DNA from: VAZQ01 sp963821505
GTDB lineage: Bacteria; Pseudomonadota; Alphaproteobacteria; Rhizobiales; Xanthobacteraceae
Length of the DNA stretch: 64,000 nucleotides
Reading direction: 5' to 3'
Assembly: GCA_963821505.1 (NCBI GenBank)
Contig: CAWGEH010000033.1
Location: 82,661-146,660 of the forward strand
Shown here: positions 35,162 to 44,197 of the stretch, one piece after another
How the letters are laid out: every line of letters starts with the position of its first letter
Position numbering within the stretch: position 1 is the first letter of the stretch
The notes under the pieces: generated by a model
Told to the model about the DNA's origin: nothing
Databases searched by the model: none
Seen by the model: the letters and a program-made list of their open reading frames with translations, nothing else
Made by a program: the position numbers and the translations under genes

Positions 35162-36673
35162 ATGGACATGACCGAGCAACCCGCTGCGGCGGACGAGACG
35201 AGCCGTGCGCGGGCGCGCCTGGGGCTATCCGGCAAGCTTCTGGTTCTCACGCTGCTGTTCGTGATGATCGCGGAAGTGCTGATCTACGTGCCCTCGATCG
35301 CCAACTTCCGCCTGAACTGGCTGCACGACCGGCTTTCGGCCGCCTATACCGCGGCGCTGGTATTCGAGACCGCACCGAGCGGCATGGTCCCGGACACGGT
35401 CGCGCGCCAGATCCTGGAGAGCATCGGCGCGCGCGCCGTGGCCATAAAGATGGGCCAGCAGCGGCGTCTGCTCGCGGCCTCCGACATGCCGCCGGCGATC
35501 AATCACGATATCGACATGCGCAACATGTCCTGGCACCGCGCCATCATCGATGCCTTCGACACATTGCTCTGCGCCGACAGCGACGTCATGCGGGTCGTCG
35601 GCCCGGCGCCCATGGGCGGCGAGTTCGTCGAGATCGTGCTGGACGAGGCGCCGCTGCGCAAGGCGATGGTGGATTTTTCCATCCGCATCCTCATCCTGTC
35701 GCTGATCATTTCCGCGATCACCGCCGCGCTCGTCTACCTCGCGCTGCACTTCCTGCTGGTGCGGCCGATGCGGCGCATGACCGCCAACATGGTGGCGTTC
35801 CGCGCCGATCCGGAAAATCCCGCACGCATCATCACGGCCTCGGAGCGCACCGACGAGATCGGGACCGCCGAGCGCGAGCTCGCCGCCATGCAGCTCGATC
35901 TCGCCACGCTGTTGCAGCAGAAAAACCGTCTGGCCGCGCTCGGGCTCGCGGTGTCCAAGATCAACCACGACCTGCGCAATCTTCTCTCCTCGGCGCAGCT
36001 CTTTTCCGAGCGCCTGGCCAAGATCTCCGATCCGCACGTGCAGCGCTTCGCGCCCAAGCTGATGCGCGCGCTCGAACGCGCCATCGACTTTTGCCAGTCG
36101 ACTTTGTCCTACGGTCGCGTGCAGGAGCCGCCGCCCGACCGCCGGCCGATCGCGCTCGAGCCGCTGGTGGAGGACGTGCGCGAGACGCTGGGGCTCGATC
36201 CCAACGCTTCGGTGCGCTGGATCGGCGCGGTCGAGCGCGGCCTCGTCGTCGACGCCGACCCCGACCAGCTCTTTCGCATGCTGCTCAATCTCGCGCGCAA
36301 TGCGCTGCAGGCGCTCGAAAGCCGCGACACCAAGGATCCCGGCCGCGACCAGGTCCGCATCACCGGCCGGCGCGAGGGCGCGGTGGTGGTGATCGAGGTC
36401 TCCGACACCGGGCCGGGGCTTCCCGAGCGCGCCCGCGCGCATCTGTTCGAGGCGTTTCAGGGTTCGACCCGCACCGGCAGCGTCGGTCTCGGGCTCGCCA
36501 TCGTCGCCGAACTGGTGCGCGCCCACGGCGGCGAGATCCGCCTGGTCGAGGGCACCATCGGGGCGACTTTCCGCCTCTCGATTCCGGACCAGGCGGTCGA
36601 ACTCGAACTCGCGGCGCGGCGAGCGCGCGCGAGGATGACCGGAACGGATCGATCCGCCGGCTCCCTCATTTGA
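35162..36673 (+). CDS. Membrane sensor histidine kinase
   Basis: The ~503-residue kinase has an N-terminal helix (LLVLTLLFVMIAEVLIYV), a ~130-residue periplasmic domain and a second helix (ILILSLIISAITAALVYLAL). HAMP and an unusual H-box, 'SKINHDLRNLLSSAQLF', follow. The ATPase domain has NLARNALQAL, 'VSDTGPGLP' and GSVGLGLAIV. No response regulator is adjacent, so it is an orphan kinase. ATG 35162 has AAGGA four bases upstream. Its 3' end overlaps the convergent esterase gene by eight bases. Confidence 0.88.
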   Translation: MDMTEQPAAADETSRARARLGLSGKLLVLTLLFVMIAEVLIYVPSIANFRLNWLHDRLSAAYTAALVFETAPSGMVPDTVARQILESIGARAVAIKMGQQRRLLAASDMPPAINHDIDMRNMSWHRAIIDAFDTLLCADSDVMRVVGPAPMGGEFVEIVLDEAPLRKAMVDFSIRILILSLIISAITAALVYLALHFLLVRPMRRMTANMVAFRADPENPARIITASERTDEIGTAERELAAMQLDLATLLQQKNRLAALGLAVSKINHDLRNLLSSAQLFSERLAKISDPHVQRFAPKLMRALERAIDFCQSTLSYGRVQEPPPDRRPIALEPLVEDVRETLGLDPNASVRWIGAVERGLVVDADPDQLFRMLLNLARNALQALESRDTKDPGRDQVRITGRREGAVVVIEVSDTGPGLPERARAHLFEAFQGSTRTGSVGLGLAIVAELVRAHGGEIRLVEGTIGATFRLSIPDQAVELELAARRARARMTGTDRSAGSLI

Positions 36674-37604
36674 GCGCAGACAGAATCTGCTCCTGAACTT
36701 TCCCGCCGTATTTGGTGCCGGGTTGGAGCATGTCGAAGTGGCCGGAACCGTCGAGCGTGACGACGGTGACATTGTCCCCTTTCGCGGCAGCGCCGGCCTG
36801 ATAGCTGGATACCAGATTGCGTGCGCCTTCCAGGAGGCTGGCCACCACGATCGTTTGCGGGAGGCCGAGCGGGAGCCACGCAAGCGCTGAGCCCTCGCGA
36901 TAGCGCTCGGGCCGGTCGGCGGGTGTGCCGCCCAGGAATTGCGTGATCCCGGGAACGCAGCAGAGCTTCCCCTCTTCGGGTTGAGCAGTTGCCAGGTCCG
37001 GGGGACCGTCGATATCCACTGCCGCTTGCACCGCGAGCGCACTCCCCGTGTAGACGGCGCTCCACGGGGGAAGCTTCGGTCGGGCGGCAACCCATAGCGC
37101 AAGTTGACCTCCGGCCGAATGTCCGACTGCCGCGACGCGCTTGAGATCAAGATCGCACTTCGGCGCGATGGTTCGCAGGAAATCGGTCGCGCGGGCAAGG
37201 TCATCGAAGCTGCCCGGCCAGCCGCCGCCCGGCGTTCCCGCCCGCCGGTACTCGACATTCCAGGTGGCGATGCCGGCGCTGGTCAATGCCGCCGCGAGCG
37301 GCCGCAGCGGTTCGAAACTCGTGCTGCGGGGATCCATCCCGGGAAGACGATCGACCCAGCAGCCGCCGTGAATGATCATCGCCACGGCATGCGGGCCGGT
37401 GGTCTTGGGCAGACGCAGTTCCCCGAATTGCAGCGCTCCCGGGCCATACGACAGCCGGTGATCGGCGGGAGGCACATCCGCCTTCAACAGCTCCTCGGGA
37501 CGCAGGGCTTGCGCGCACGCGTCGCGGGGAAGGACCGCCATGAGCAAGGTCAAAGCGCATAGCATACGCCGCGATCGCGCCGGCATGACTTGATCATTGT
37601 CCAT
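36666..37604 (-). CDS. Secreted alpha/beta hydrolase (esterase/lipase-like)
   Basis: The 312-residue protein has a signal peptide (RMLCALTLLMAVLPRDACAQA). The hydrolase fold shows oxyanion-hole 'IIHGGCWVD', nucleophile elbow 'AVGHSAGGQLALW' and catalytic His in 'DGSGHFDMLQP'. The HGG and GHSAGG pattern places it among BD-FAE/HSL-like esterases. The substrate is unknown and no operon partner is evident. Confidence 0.85.
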   Translation of the reverse strand: MDNDQVMPARSRRMLCALTLLMAVLPRDACAQALRPEELLKADVPPADHRLSYGPGALQFGELRLPKTTGPHAVAMIIHGGCWVDRLPGMDPRSTSFEPLRPLAAALTSAGIATWNVEYRRAGTPGGGWPGSFDDLARATDFLRTIAPKCDLDLKRVAAVGHSAGGQLALWVAARPKLPPWSAVYTGSALAVQAAVDIDGPPDLATAQPEEGKLCCVPGITQFLGGTPADRPERYREGSALAWLPLGLPQTIVVASLLEGARNLVSSYQAGAAAKGDNVTVVTLDGSGHFDMLQPGTKYGGKVQEQILSALK

Positions 37605-38058
37605 TCTGCCTCGCTTTAGCCGGGAGCCGGCGCCGATGACAAAGTCCCGGGGTGCGGCACGCCCGGGGACGCACGCAAGCCCGACGCGTCGGCAGCAGAT
37701 GAACGTTCGAATGCCCGCCGCAACCCGGGCACATGATCTCCGCGCCCCCGTAGTTCACTTCGACCGGACTCGCGAGACAAGCGACACCTCGCCGGTCCGG
37801 TGATTGCGGCGGATGACGTTCCGGTTTGGCCGGATCATCGCGCGGGCTGAAATCCTGTTCCCGGCCAGGAGCACGGGAGCTGGGCCCTCCCACGACCAAG
37901 GCTGAGGGCTGGGCGCTTGCCCTGTTTCCGCCAGCCGCCTATATCGTCCCCGCCGATAGGAAAAATCCCACCCTCCGCACCTGTGCGGAGGCTTCAGCAG
38001 GAGAGCCAAAAAAGCGCCGCCGAACCGGCGGACGTTGCCAACCTACTGAAATCGCTAA
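37605..38058. other. Intergenic region before tRNA-Arg (454 bp)
   Basis: Short open frames exist on both strands but none shows family motifs or a convincing start. A minus-strand frame includes a C-P-G-C-G-G element that could be a chance zinc-ribbon-like match. The 3' part must contain the tRNA promoter, which I could not place. Confidence 0.45.
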
Positions 38059-38136
38059 TGCGCCCGTAGCTCAGCTGGATAGAGCACCAGACTACGAATC
38101 TGGGGGTCAGGAGTTCGAAATCTCTTCGGGCGCGCC
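38059..38136 (+). tRNA. tRNA-Arg(ACG), with one extra base in the T loop
   Basis: Acceptor arms gcgcccg (38059-38065) and cgggcgc (38126-38132) pair perfectly. The discriminator is G and CCA is encoded (38134-38136). The anticodon loop ctacgaa gives anticodon ACG at 38093-38095. The D arm and anticodon stem (ccaga/tctgg) are normal. The T arm reads aggag-ttcgaaat-ctctt, an 8-base loop in place of the canonical 7-base ttcgaat. The total is 78 against the expected 77 with CCA, so one A at 38117-38119 looks inserted. Confidence 0.95.
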
Positions 38137-38243
38137 AAAACACGTAAATAAACTCGACGCGGTATCGGATCTTACCGCTGCGCCAGGTCAGCGGCATTGG
38201 CGCGACGGGGGCGCGCAATTTTTTGCGGCCACGGTCAGTTGGC

Positions 38244-38348
38244 TCACTCAGCCAGATCATGTGCTGTTGCGGCCGGCAACTCGGTGCCCGCCGCCAACGG
38301 CCATGCGACCGTCACCCTGAGCAATGTGATGAACTCGCGGCGTTTCAC
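38244..38348 (-). pseudogene. Remnant of an ABC-type substrate-binding protein (N-terminus only)
   Basis: The 34-residue frame starts GTG at 38348, overlapping the stop of the preceding binding protein. It encodes the family leader V-KRREFITLL...TVAWPLAAG, then runs into unrelated residues and stops. It looks like a truncated downstream paralogue of the intact gene. Confidence 0.7.
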
Positions 38349-39322
38349 TCGATCACCTCGTCGGCGAGCGCGAGCAACTTTGCCGGCACATCGAGGCCGA
38401 GCGCCTTGGAAGTCTTGAGTTTGATTACCAACTCGAATTTCGTCGGCTGCAGAACTGGCAACTCGGCCGGACTCTCTCCCTTGAGAATCCGCCCGACGTA
38501 GGCGCCCGTCTGTCGAGCGCCCTCGGCGATACTTGTTCCGTAACTCAGCAGACCGCCCACAGCGACCGCCTGGCGCCATGCATAGACGGCAGGAATGGCG
38601 TAATGGCTGGCAAGGCCGGTGAGCTGCTCACGTCTGTCGAGGAAAAATGGACTTCCACTGACGAAGAGCGCTCCTGCTCGCTCGCGGGCAATCGCTTCAA
38701 AAGCCGGCGAGAAATCGTGTTCTTTGCTGACGTCCAGGAAGAGAAGACGGATCCTGAGATTGCGTGCCGCCTGCTCCAGCACTCGGGAGCGCGCCTCTGT
38801 TTCCGCCACGAGCGCATTGACGAGCACCGCGACCAAAGCGACCCGCGGCACCAGCTCGTGTAGCAGCTCCAGCCGTTTGGCATCCAGCGTACCTGCAAAC
38901 AAGCTCACACCCGTGACATTGCCGCCAGGCCGATTGATGCTGGCAACGAGCCCGGATCTGACCGGATCGCTGCCGTTCAAGAACACAATAGGGATGCTCG
39001 CCGTCGCTCGTTTCGCTGCGAGTGCGACAACGTCGCCCCCTATGGCGGCAATGACGGCGGCATCTCGCCGCACGAGGTCGCCCGCGAGCTCTGGGAGCCT
39101 GCCGGGCTCACCTTCGGCCCAGCGGTACTCGATGAGGACGTTCTGACCGTCTAGATAACCTGCGTCGCGCAAGCCTTGATGAAAAGCGGAGGTCTCTTGC
39201 GCAAAAGCCGCAGCCGAACCGCTGTGGAGATAGCCTACCGTCGGCACTTGCTGCGCCCGCGCCGCGAGCGGCCACGCGAGGGCCGCACCGCCGACGAGCG
39301 TGATGAACTCGCGCCGTCTCAT
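38345..39322 (-). CDS. ABC-type substrate-binding protein (PF04392-like)
   Basis: The 325-residue protein has a Tat-like leader MRRREFITLVGGAALAWPLA. The ABC_sub_bind family body follows, with 'VGYLHSGSA', 'GLRDAGYLDGQNV', 'EYRWAEG', 'RPGGNVTGVS' and the C-terminal ALGLDVPAKLLALADEVIE. Such proteins are abundant in Bradyrhizobium-like genomes. Ligands are mostly unknown, and no permease or ATPase adjoins it. It is flanked on both sides by decayed paralogues that overlap its start and stop. Confidence 0.88.
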   Translation of the reverse strand: MRRREFITLVGGAALAWPLAARAQQVPTVGYLHSGSAAAFAQETSAFHQGLRDAGYLDGQNVLIEYRWAEGEPGRLPELAGDLVRRDAAVIAAIGGDVVALAAKRATASIPIVFLNGSDPVRSGLVASINRPGGNVTGVSLFAGTLDAKRLELLHELVPRVALVAVLVNALVAETEARSRVLEQAARNLRIRLLFLDVSKEHDFSPAFEAIARERAGALFVSGSPFFLDRREQLTGLASHYAIPAVYAWRQAVAVGGLLSYGTSIAEGARQTGAYVGRILKGESPAELPVLQPTKFELVIKLKTSKALGLDVPAKLLALADEVIE

Positions 39323-39468
39323 TCGATCACCTCGTCGGCGCGCACCAGGAACGATTTCGGGATCGTCACGCCCAGCTTCGCCGGCTGTTGCGCACGCGCG
39401 CGCCCCACCTCGACCGCGAGCAATAGAGCGGCGCTACCGCCCGTTGCAATGAAGTCCCGCCGCTTCAT
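39319..39468 (-). pseudogene. Internally deleted ABC-type substrate-binding protein remnant
   Basis: A 49-residue open frame joins a signal leader (MKRRDFIATGGSAALLLAVE...ARAQQPAKLG) directly to the family C-terminus (TIPKSFLVRADEVIE). About 270 central residues are missing with the frame preserved. Its TGA overlaps the ATG of the intact binding protein. It may still be translated and exported as a short peptide. Confidence 0.75.
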
Positions 39469-39692
39469 GTCGAGCACGGGCTTCCTCCCATACCCCGGCT
39501 ATCGGTCATGACTGCTACTCACGGCCGTGCAGTCGGTTTGCCGCATGCTCAGCCTGCCGCGGAGTGGCCGGCCAGTCCTTGGGGCAGCCCTGAATTGTTC
39601 TGAATGGAGGTGTCGGCAGTCGGCCCCTCATGTGCCTCCACCAGCTTGTGACACAGGCTATCACATCGCGGCGCGACGGGCAGGGACCGGCG

Positions 39693-40506
39693 TCAGCAGG
39701 GCTTTTTGGCAGAAAATACGATTGCTTGAAGGGGCATGCGTCCCGGATCGGTGCCGAATTCACAGCGATATTCCCGCACAATCGCATCGACAATACGTTC
39801 GGCCTCGACGCCGCCGCGCTGGCGGACTTGGTCGATGATCGGGCTGCCATAAACCAACCCGCGTGCGAGAACTCTCGTGGTCCGGGACCTCCTTCTCCAA
39901 CCTGACTACGGCGGCGTTGATGTCGGTGAATCCCGCGTCGACCATGGACTCTTTGATCGGATCGAAGCGATAGGAGAACGGCACACTCTGGAACTGAGGC
40001 GGATCGGCAGAAAAAAAGCTTCCCACGACTTCGTGCGCGATTTTGCCGAACGGGTTGTGGCGATGCGAATCCCAGATGTTGAACAGATAGTGGCCGCCAG
40101 GGGCCAGGACGCGATAAACCTCGCGATAGGATTTGTCCTTGTCGGGAAAGAACATCACGCCGAATTGGCACACGACCGCGTCGAAGCTGCTATCCGCGAA
40201 GGGCAGTGCCGTGGCATCGGCAGGCTGGAATTCGACCTGCTCGCCGGATCGAAACTTTGTGCGCGCGATTTCGAGCATCGGCGGATTGAGATCGGTCGCC
40301 GTCAAGCGTACGCCGGCAGGCAAGACATCGCGCAACCAGCGCGTGACGATCCCGGTCCCGGCCGCCGTCTCCAGCACCCGCGCGGGATTGCAAGCGGCGA
40401 CCCGATGCGAGATGTCCGCGGCATAGTCGACGAAAATCAGCGGCCCCAAGCTTCGATCATAGTGCTGCGGGATGCTGCCGATGAACCCCGCTGCATCGCC
40501 ATTCAT
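39693..40506 (-). pseudogene. SAM-dependent methyltransferase (class I), broken by a +1 frameshift near the C-terminus
   Basis: The frame from ATG 40506 has motif I 'VLETAAGTGIVTRWL', 'ATDLNPPMLEIA', 'DATALPFADSSFDAVVCQFG' and LAPGGHYLFNIWDS, a UbiE-like fold. After VPDHES it reads nonsense. The +1 frame gives ARGLVYGSPIIDQVRQRGGV and ends MPLQAIVFSAKKPC at 39693. Removing one base at about 39869 (plus-strand gcgagaactc to gcgaaactc) restores S-F-A-R-G. The repaired protein is ~270 residues; the substrate is unknown. Confidence 0.85.
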
Positions 40507-40781
40507 GATGATCTCCCGCCGTCACCGGAGCAAAGTGCAAGGCATCAAGCCAACAACCCCACTCGCACGCTAGCCGCTGCGACCTTCTTGGGACACAGCT
40601 AAACGTCCGGTTTGGCACATCGCGTCGATCCCCAGAAGGGAGCGCGATATCGCGCCCAAGATGGAGCCGAAGCCGCCGAGATGGAGCTGGGTGAACCGTT
40701 GCGCGGGGAAAAGAGGAAACCCTCGGAACGGCATTGACCTCTTTGCGTTTGATTCAGGGTGAACAATCGAGGAGACCACAG

Positions 40782-41048
40782 ATGCGAACAGCTCATGTTT
40801 TTGCTTTCGCGGTCGCGATGGCAGGTTCGGCCGCTCTCTCGCTGCCCGCGAGCGCGGAACGAGTTTGCAGTCAAAACTGCGTGGGTCCGTTGTGCAACGA
40901 GCATTGCGTCGATCGAGACCGCGACCTGACGGTCGGCAGAGGCACCCGCGACCGTGATGTCATCATCGAGGAACGCCGGCGGCACCCAGCGCCGAGCGTC
41001 GAGATCAGAAGGTCTCGTCCCGGCGTCGACGTCGAGGTGGATCGGTGA
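40782..41048 (+). CDS. Small secreted Cys-containing protein
   Basis: The 88-residue protein has a signal peptide (FAFAVAMAGSAALSLPASA, cleavage near residue 25). The mature part starts with four Cys, CSQNCVGPLCNEHC, then a charged Arg/Asp-rich tail. GAGGAG at 40769-40774 is well spaced and a terminator follows. The family is unrecognised. The Cys cluster suggests disulfides or metal binding (inference). Confidence 0.7.
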   Translation: MRTAHVFAFAVAMAGSAALSLPASAERVCSQNCVGPLCNEHCVDRDRDLTVGRGTRDRDVIIEERRRHPAPSVEIRRSRPGVDVEVDR

Positions 41049-41054
41049 GTTGCT

Positions 41055-41082
41055 GGCCCCGTCCGAAAGGGCGGGGCCTTTT
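41055..41082 (+). terminator. Rho-independent terminator
   Basis: Stem ggccccg (41055-41061) pairs with cggggcc (41072-41078), followed by TTTT and further T-rich sequence. It starts six bases after the stop of the small secreted protein gene. Confidence 0.85.
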
Positions 41083-41118
41083 CCTTTGCATGGACCGGGG
41101 GGAGCCGGAACTAAATCG

Positions 41119-41277
41119 TCAGGCGTCTTCGAGCTTGCGTTGAGGCATCTGCGCAGCCTGCGCCCAGGACGACGCGAGCTTCGTGAGATAGGCCCTCATC
41201 GCCGGTTCCGATTCAGCCTCCGCCAAGCGGGCGCACTCCGCAGCACGCTTCAAGCATTCCCGCGCATCTTCGTTCAT
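41119..41277 (-). CDS. Small helical protein of ~52 residues
   Basis: From ATG 41277 it reads MNEDARECLKRAAECARLAE, then a second amphipathic stretch YLTKLASSWAQAAQ. Short proteins with this N-terminus are frequent in Bradyrhizobium-like genomes and have no known role. The frame extends upstream to 41376, but that part lacks similarity. Confidence 0.6.
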   Translation of the reverse strand: MNEDARECLKRAAECARLAEAESEPAMRAYLTKLASSWAQAAQMPQRKLEDA

Positions 41278-41782
41278 TTGCAATGACCTCGTGGCGATGA
41301 CCGAGATCAGTACGTGACAATTCGCGGCTCGCCTAAGAAATTCGTGTTGGTTGCGCAAGTAACTGATTGTGGGCACGAGGGGAGCGGCTAAAGCAAAAGC
41401 TTGGAACCTGCCTTACCCACTTTCGCCATCGACCTTGTTGCCACGCATCAGATCGTCCCTTTCTCGTTCCCCTGGCATGCGCGCACCGCGCGAACGCGGA
41501 CCCAGTGCGCGATGGCGCTCGGTCGAGGACCCGTGAAGGTCGAGAAACGCAAAGCCCATGTCCTGCGGGCTCGCGGCTTCACCGGTTCGTTTCACAATGG
41601 ACGTTGAGGACATCGCCCTCTGCCGCCGGGGCAGCGCGGCGCCCGGAAGGATCTCAACGGCTCACCCCCCGTCTGTCAGAGCGGCATGGGGCGCAGCCGG
41701 CGCTTGACGGGATGCTATCCGCGATAGCAGACATAGCGAGACGGACGAGAGACAGGGATCCCCGCAGTCCCGGGAGCGGCTG
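41278..41782. other. Intergenic region before the catabolic locus (505 bp)
   Basis: No recognisable gene was found. A 68-codon plus-strand frame at 41401-41607 shows no family motif. The region should contain the promoter of the AA_synth/enamidase/molybdenum hydroxylase genes, but I see no clear promoter or copy of the TTTGTACGCAAA site. Confidence 0.45.
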
Positions 41783-42361
41783 GTGCGACTTCGGATTGAA
41801 AGGCTGTTCAGCTTCGTCGAGCACGAGGAGCCCGAAGGTGCCGACTCGTCGAATCCGCCGCTGCGAAAGGTCGCGGCTGTCGCGGTGGTCGAAAATCCCT
41901 ACGCCATGCGCCGTGTCGACGACCTGCGCCCGTTGATAGAAGCCAGCGAGGAACTCGGCGGCAAGCTGGCGGAAGCCGCCCTGGCCGCGCTCGGTCCCTA
42001 TCCGGTCCAGAGCTACGGCAAGGGCGGAATCGTGGGTCTGGCCGGCGAGCAGGAACATGCGAATGCGCTGATCACCACCACCTTCGCCGAGCCCTTGCGG
42101 CGCGCCGTCGGCGGCGGCAAGGCGTGGATCGCTTCCTTCACCAAGCGCGCCGCTCCCGGTGCATCGATCGATATCCCGCTCGCCTGCAAGGATGCGCTGT
42201 ACGTGCGGTCGCACTACGACGGAATGACCATCACGCTGCCGGATGCGCCGTTGCCGAACCAAATCGCCGTCATCGTGTGCCTCGCAAATCGCGGACGGCT
42301 GCACGCCCGGGTCGGAGGGCTTCGCTACGAGGACATCCGCGGGCAGGACGGCCTGGTGTAG
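41783..42361 (+). CDS. Amino acid synthesis family protein (PF06684, former DUF1185)
   Basis: The ~192-residue protein has the family blocks 'VAAVAVVENPYA', 'SEELGGKL', 'SYGKGGIVGLAGEQEHANAL', 'PGASIDIPLACKDA' and the C-terminal 'RVGGLRYEDI'. The fold is a chorismate-mutase-like variant known from structures of two family members, and no reaction is established. The start is GTG at 41783 with GGGAG six bases upstream. It lies 29 bp before the enamidase-like gene and is often near catabolic genes, so a role in heterocycle or amino-acid-like breakdown is likely but unproven. Confidence 0.82.
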   Translation: MRLRIERLFSFVEHEEPEGADSSNPPLRKVAAVAVVENPYAMRRVDDLRPLIEASEELGGKLAEAALAALGPYPVQSYGKGGIVGLAGEQEHANALITTTFAEPLRRAVGGGKAWIASFTKRAAPGASIDIPLACKDALYVRSHYDGMTITLPDAPLPNQIAVIVCLANRGRLHARVGGLRYEDIRGQDGLV

Positions 42362-42390
42362 CGGCCGATGAGCGCGGAAAGCGATCGACG

Positions 42391-43584
42391 ATGAAGTGCG
42401 CACTCGCCAATCTCGGCACCATCATCTCCGGCGATTGGCGCCAGCCGAGGATCGCCGGCGACACCATCATCACCGAGGGCGGAACGATCACGCAGGTCGG
42501 GACCGTCGCCGCGGCCGAGCTCTCGTCCTGCGACGTCGTGATCGACGCCGACGGCGCCACCGCGATCCCGGGCCTGATCGACTCCCACGTCCACATCACC
42601 TTCGGCGACTACACGCCGCGCCAGCGGACCGTCGGCTTTCTCGAGAGCTATCTTCACGGCGGAACGACGACCTGCATCACCGCCTCGGAGGTGCACGTGC
42701 CGGGCCGCCCGAAAGATCCCGAAGGCGTCAAGGCGCTCGCGGTCGCCGCGAAGAAATGCTTCGAAAGCTACCGGCCGGGGGGAATGAAGGTCTGCGCCGG
42801 CTCCGTCATTCTCGAGCCCGGCCTGACCGAACAGGACTTCCGCGAGCTCGCAGCCAAGGGCGTGTGGCTCGCCAAGGCGGGCTTCGGCGCGTTCGCCACC
42901 CCGTTCGACTATGTCCCGCAGGTGCAATGGGCCAAGAAGCACGGCCTGATCACCACCGTCCACACCGGCGGGTCGTCGATTCCGGGATCGTCGGGCATCT
43001 GGGGCGACCACCTCATCGCCATGGACCCGGACGTTTCCTTCCATGTCAACGGCGGACCGATCGCCATGCCGGATCGCGATTTCCCGCGCCTGGTCAACGA
43101 GACGAAGATCGCGCTCCAGGTCTGTACCGCCGGTAATCTGCGCACCTGCCTGCTCACCGCGAAGCTGTTGAAGGCGGCCGGTCAGTTCGAGCGTCTTCTG
43201 ATCGCGACCGACACGCCGACCGGGAGCGGAATTATGCCGCTCGGCATGCTCTACACCATCAGCCATCTGGCGAGCCTTGCGGACATCCCGACGGACATGG
43301 CGATCGCCGCTGCAACCGGCAGCAATGCATCGGTCTATCGCCTGAACAGCGGATATTTGCGCGCAGGGTGCGACGCCGACGTCGTGGTCCTGGACGCCGC
43401 CCTGGGCGGCTCGCAGGCGAGTGCGATCGACGCGCTCGAGAACGGCGATGTCGCCGCGGTCGCAGCCGTCGTGACCGCCGGTGTGCCGCGCTTCGTCGGA
43501 CACAGTCGAAATACGCCGGCGCCGACCAGGAAGGTGCGCGTGGCGCAATGCCGGCTGCCGATGGACTTCAGCGGTTCCCACTGA
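42391..43584 (+). CDS. Enamidase-like amidohydrolase
   Basis: The 397-residue amidohydrolase has the metal motif 'GLIDSHVHITFG' near residue 65. It carries blocks I recall from Eubacterium barkeri enamidase: 'HTGGSSIPGSSG', 'PDVSFHVNGGP', 'TDTPTGSGIMPLGM', and SRNTPAP at the C-terminus. Enamidase opens 6-oxo-tetrahydronicotinate to 2-formylglutarate in anaerobic nicotinate breakdown. The segment that holds a glutamate in that enzyme (G-E-V-G-L-G) reads K-A-G-F-G here, so the metal site may differ. It sits between the PF06684 gene and a molybdenum hydroxylase, which supports action on a ring lactam or enamide. Confidence 0.82.
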   Translation: MKCALANLGTIISGDWRQPRIAGDTIITEGGTITQVGTVAAAELSSCDVVIDADGATAIPGLIDSHVHITFGDYTPRQRTVGFLESYLHGGTTTCITASEVHVPGRPKDPEGVKALAVAAKKCFESYRPGGMKVCAGSVILEPGLTEQDFRELAAKGVWLAKAGFGAFATPFDYVPQVQWAKKHGLITTVHTGGSSIPGSSGIWGDHLIAMDPDVSFHVNGGPIAMPDRDFPRLVNETKIALQVCTAGNLRTCLLTAKLLKAAGQFERLLIATDTPTGSGIMPLGMLYTISHLASLADIPTDMAIAAATGSNASVYRLNSGYLRAGCDADVVVLDAALGGSQASAIDALENGDVAAVAAVVTAGVPRFVGHSRNTPAPTRKVRVAQCRLPMDFSGSH

Positions 43585-43917
43585 GCGCCGCGCGAGGCCG
43601 CCGGATACGCCGCCGGTGCGCCGCCGTTCCGCCCGCTTCGGCGGGCCTGCCGCGGATCAAGCGGAAGGCGCCCGCGTCCTTGCCTGGTTCCATGGCCGCC
43701 ATGTCGCAGCGTCGCGATCCGCGGCGTCGCCCTGCGCGGACATTGACGCGAAACCGAGCCAATCACGGCAATACAGCTAAAGTCCCCTGCCGATCCATGA
43801 ATACGTTGCGGCCCGAGCAAGTGGCTTCGAGCCATGGGCTTCGCTTGAGGCCGCGTTGCGCAAACCCGCTCGCGATGCACGTCGTACAATTCAATGCGTC
43901 CAGCGTGCCGGTCGGTG
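43585..43917. other. Non-coding stretch after the enamidase-like gene
   Basis: No supported gene, RNA or repeat is visible. The region is GC-rich and precedes a fragment of an efflux adaptor gene, so it may be debris from the same rearrangement. Confidence 0.4.
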
Positions 43918-44055
43918 ATGCGCGATTTCGGGCAGGAGGTGGAGGCCCGCGACGGCGTCAAAGAGGGCGACCAGGTGATCCTCAACCCGGCGGTCGACCT
44001 GGTCGACGGCGCCAAGGTGCAGGCTCGCCCCGAGGCCGCGGGCAAAAAGGCTTGA
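43918..44055 (+). pseudogene. C-terminal fragment of an RND efflux periplasmic adaptor (HlyD/MFP type)
   Basis: A 45-residue frame reads MRDFGQEVEARDGVKEGDQV and then a stretch resembling 'ILNPAVDL-DGAKV', ending in a Lys-rich tail. This matches the last segment of membrane-fusion proteins of RND pumps. No upstream MFP sequence or downstream pump gene is present, so it is a relic. Confidence 0.7.
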
Positions 44056-44197
44056 TGCGCGACGCGCCGTCGGCCTTCTTTACACGCCGCAAAATGCATG
44101 TATCACTCGACGCGTTGCAGGCGCAGGAGCGATCGGCGGCCGGCAATTCAGAAATGTCGGATTGACCGAGCGGCGCACCGTCTGACACAGGTCCGAG

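Noticed and set aside
37594..37899. Minus-strand zinc-ribbon-like small protein
   Set aside because: Only one C-P-G-C pair is present, the rest is Arg/Pro-rich, and start and context are poor.
38059..39468. Genomic island inserted at tRNA-Arg
   Set aside because: No integrase and no convincing duplicate of the tRNA 3' end was found. A partial match near 61725 (gagttcgaaat) is too short and diverges after a few bases.
41401..41607. 68-codon plus-strand ORF before the catabolic locus
   Set aside because: It has no family motif, no ribosome-binding site and no hydrophobic or repeated pattern that would support coding.
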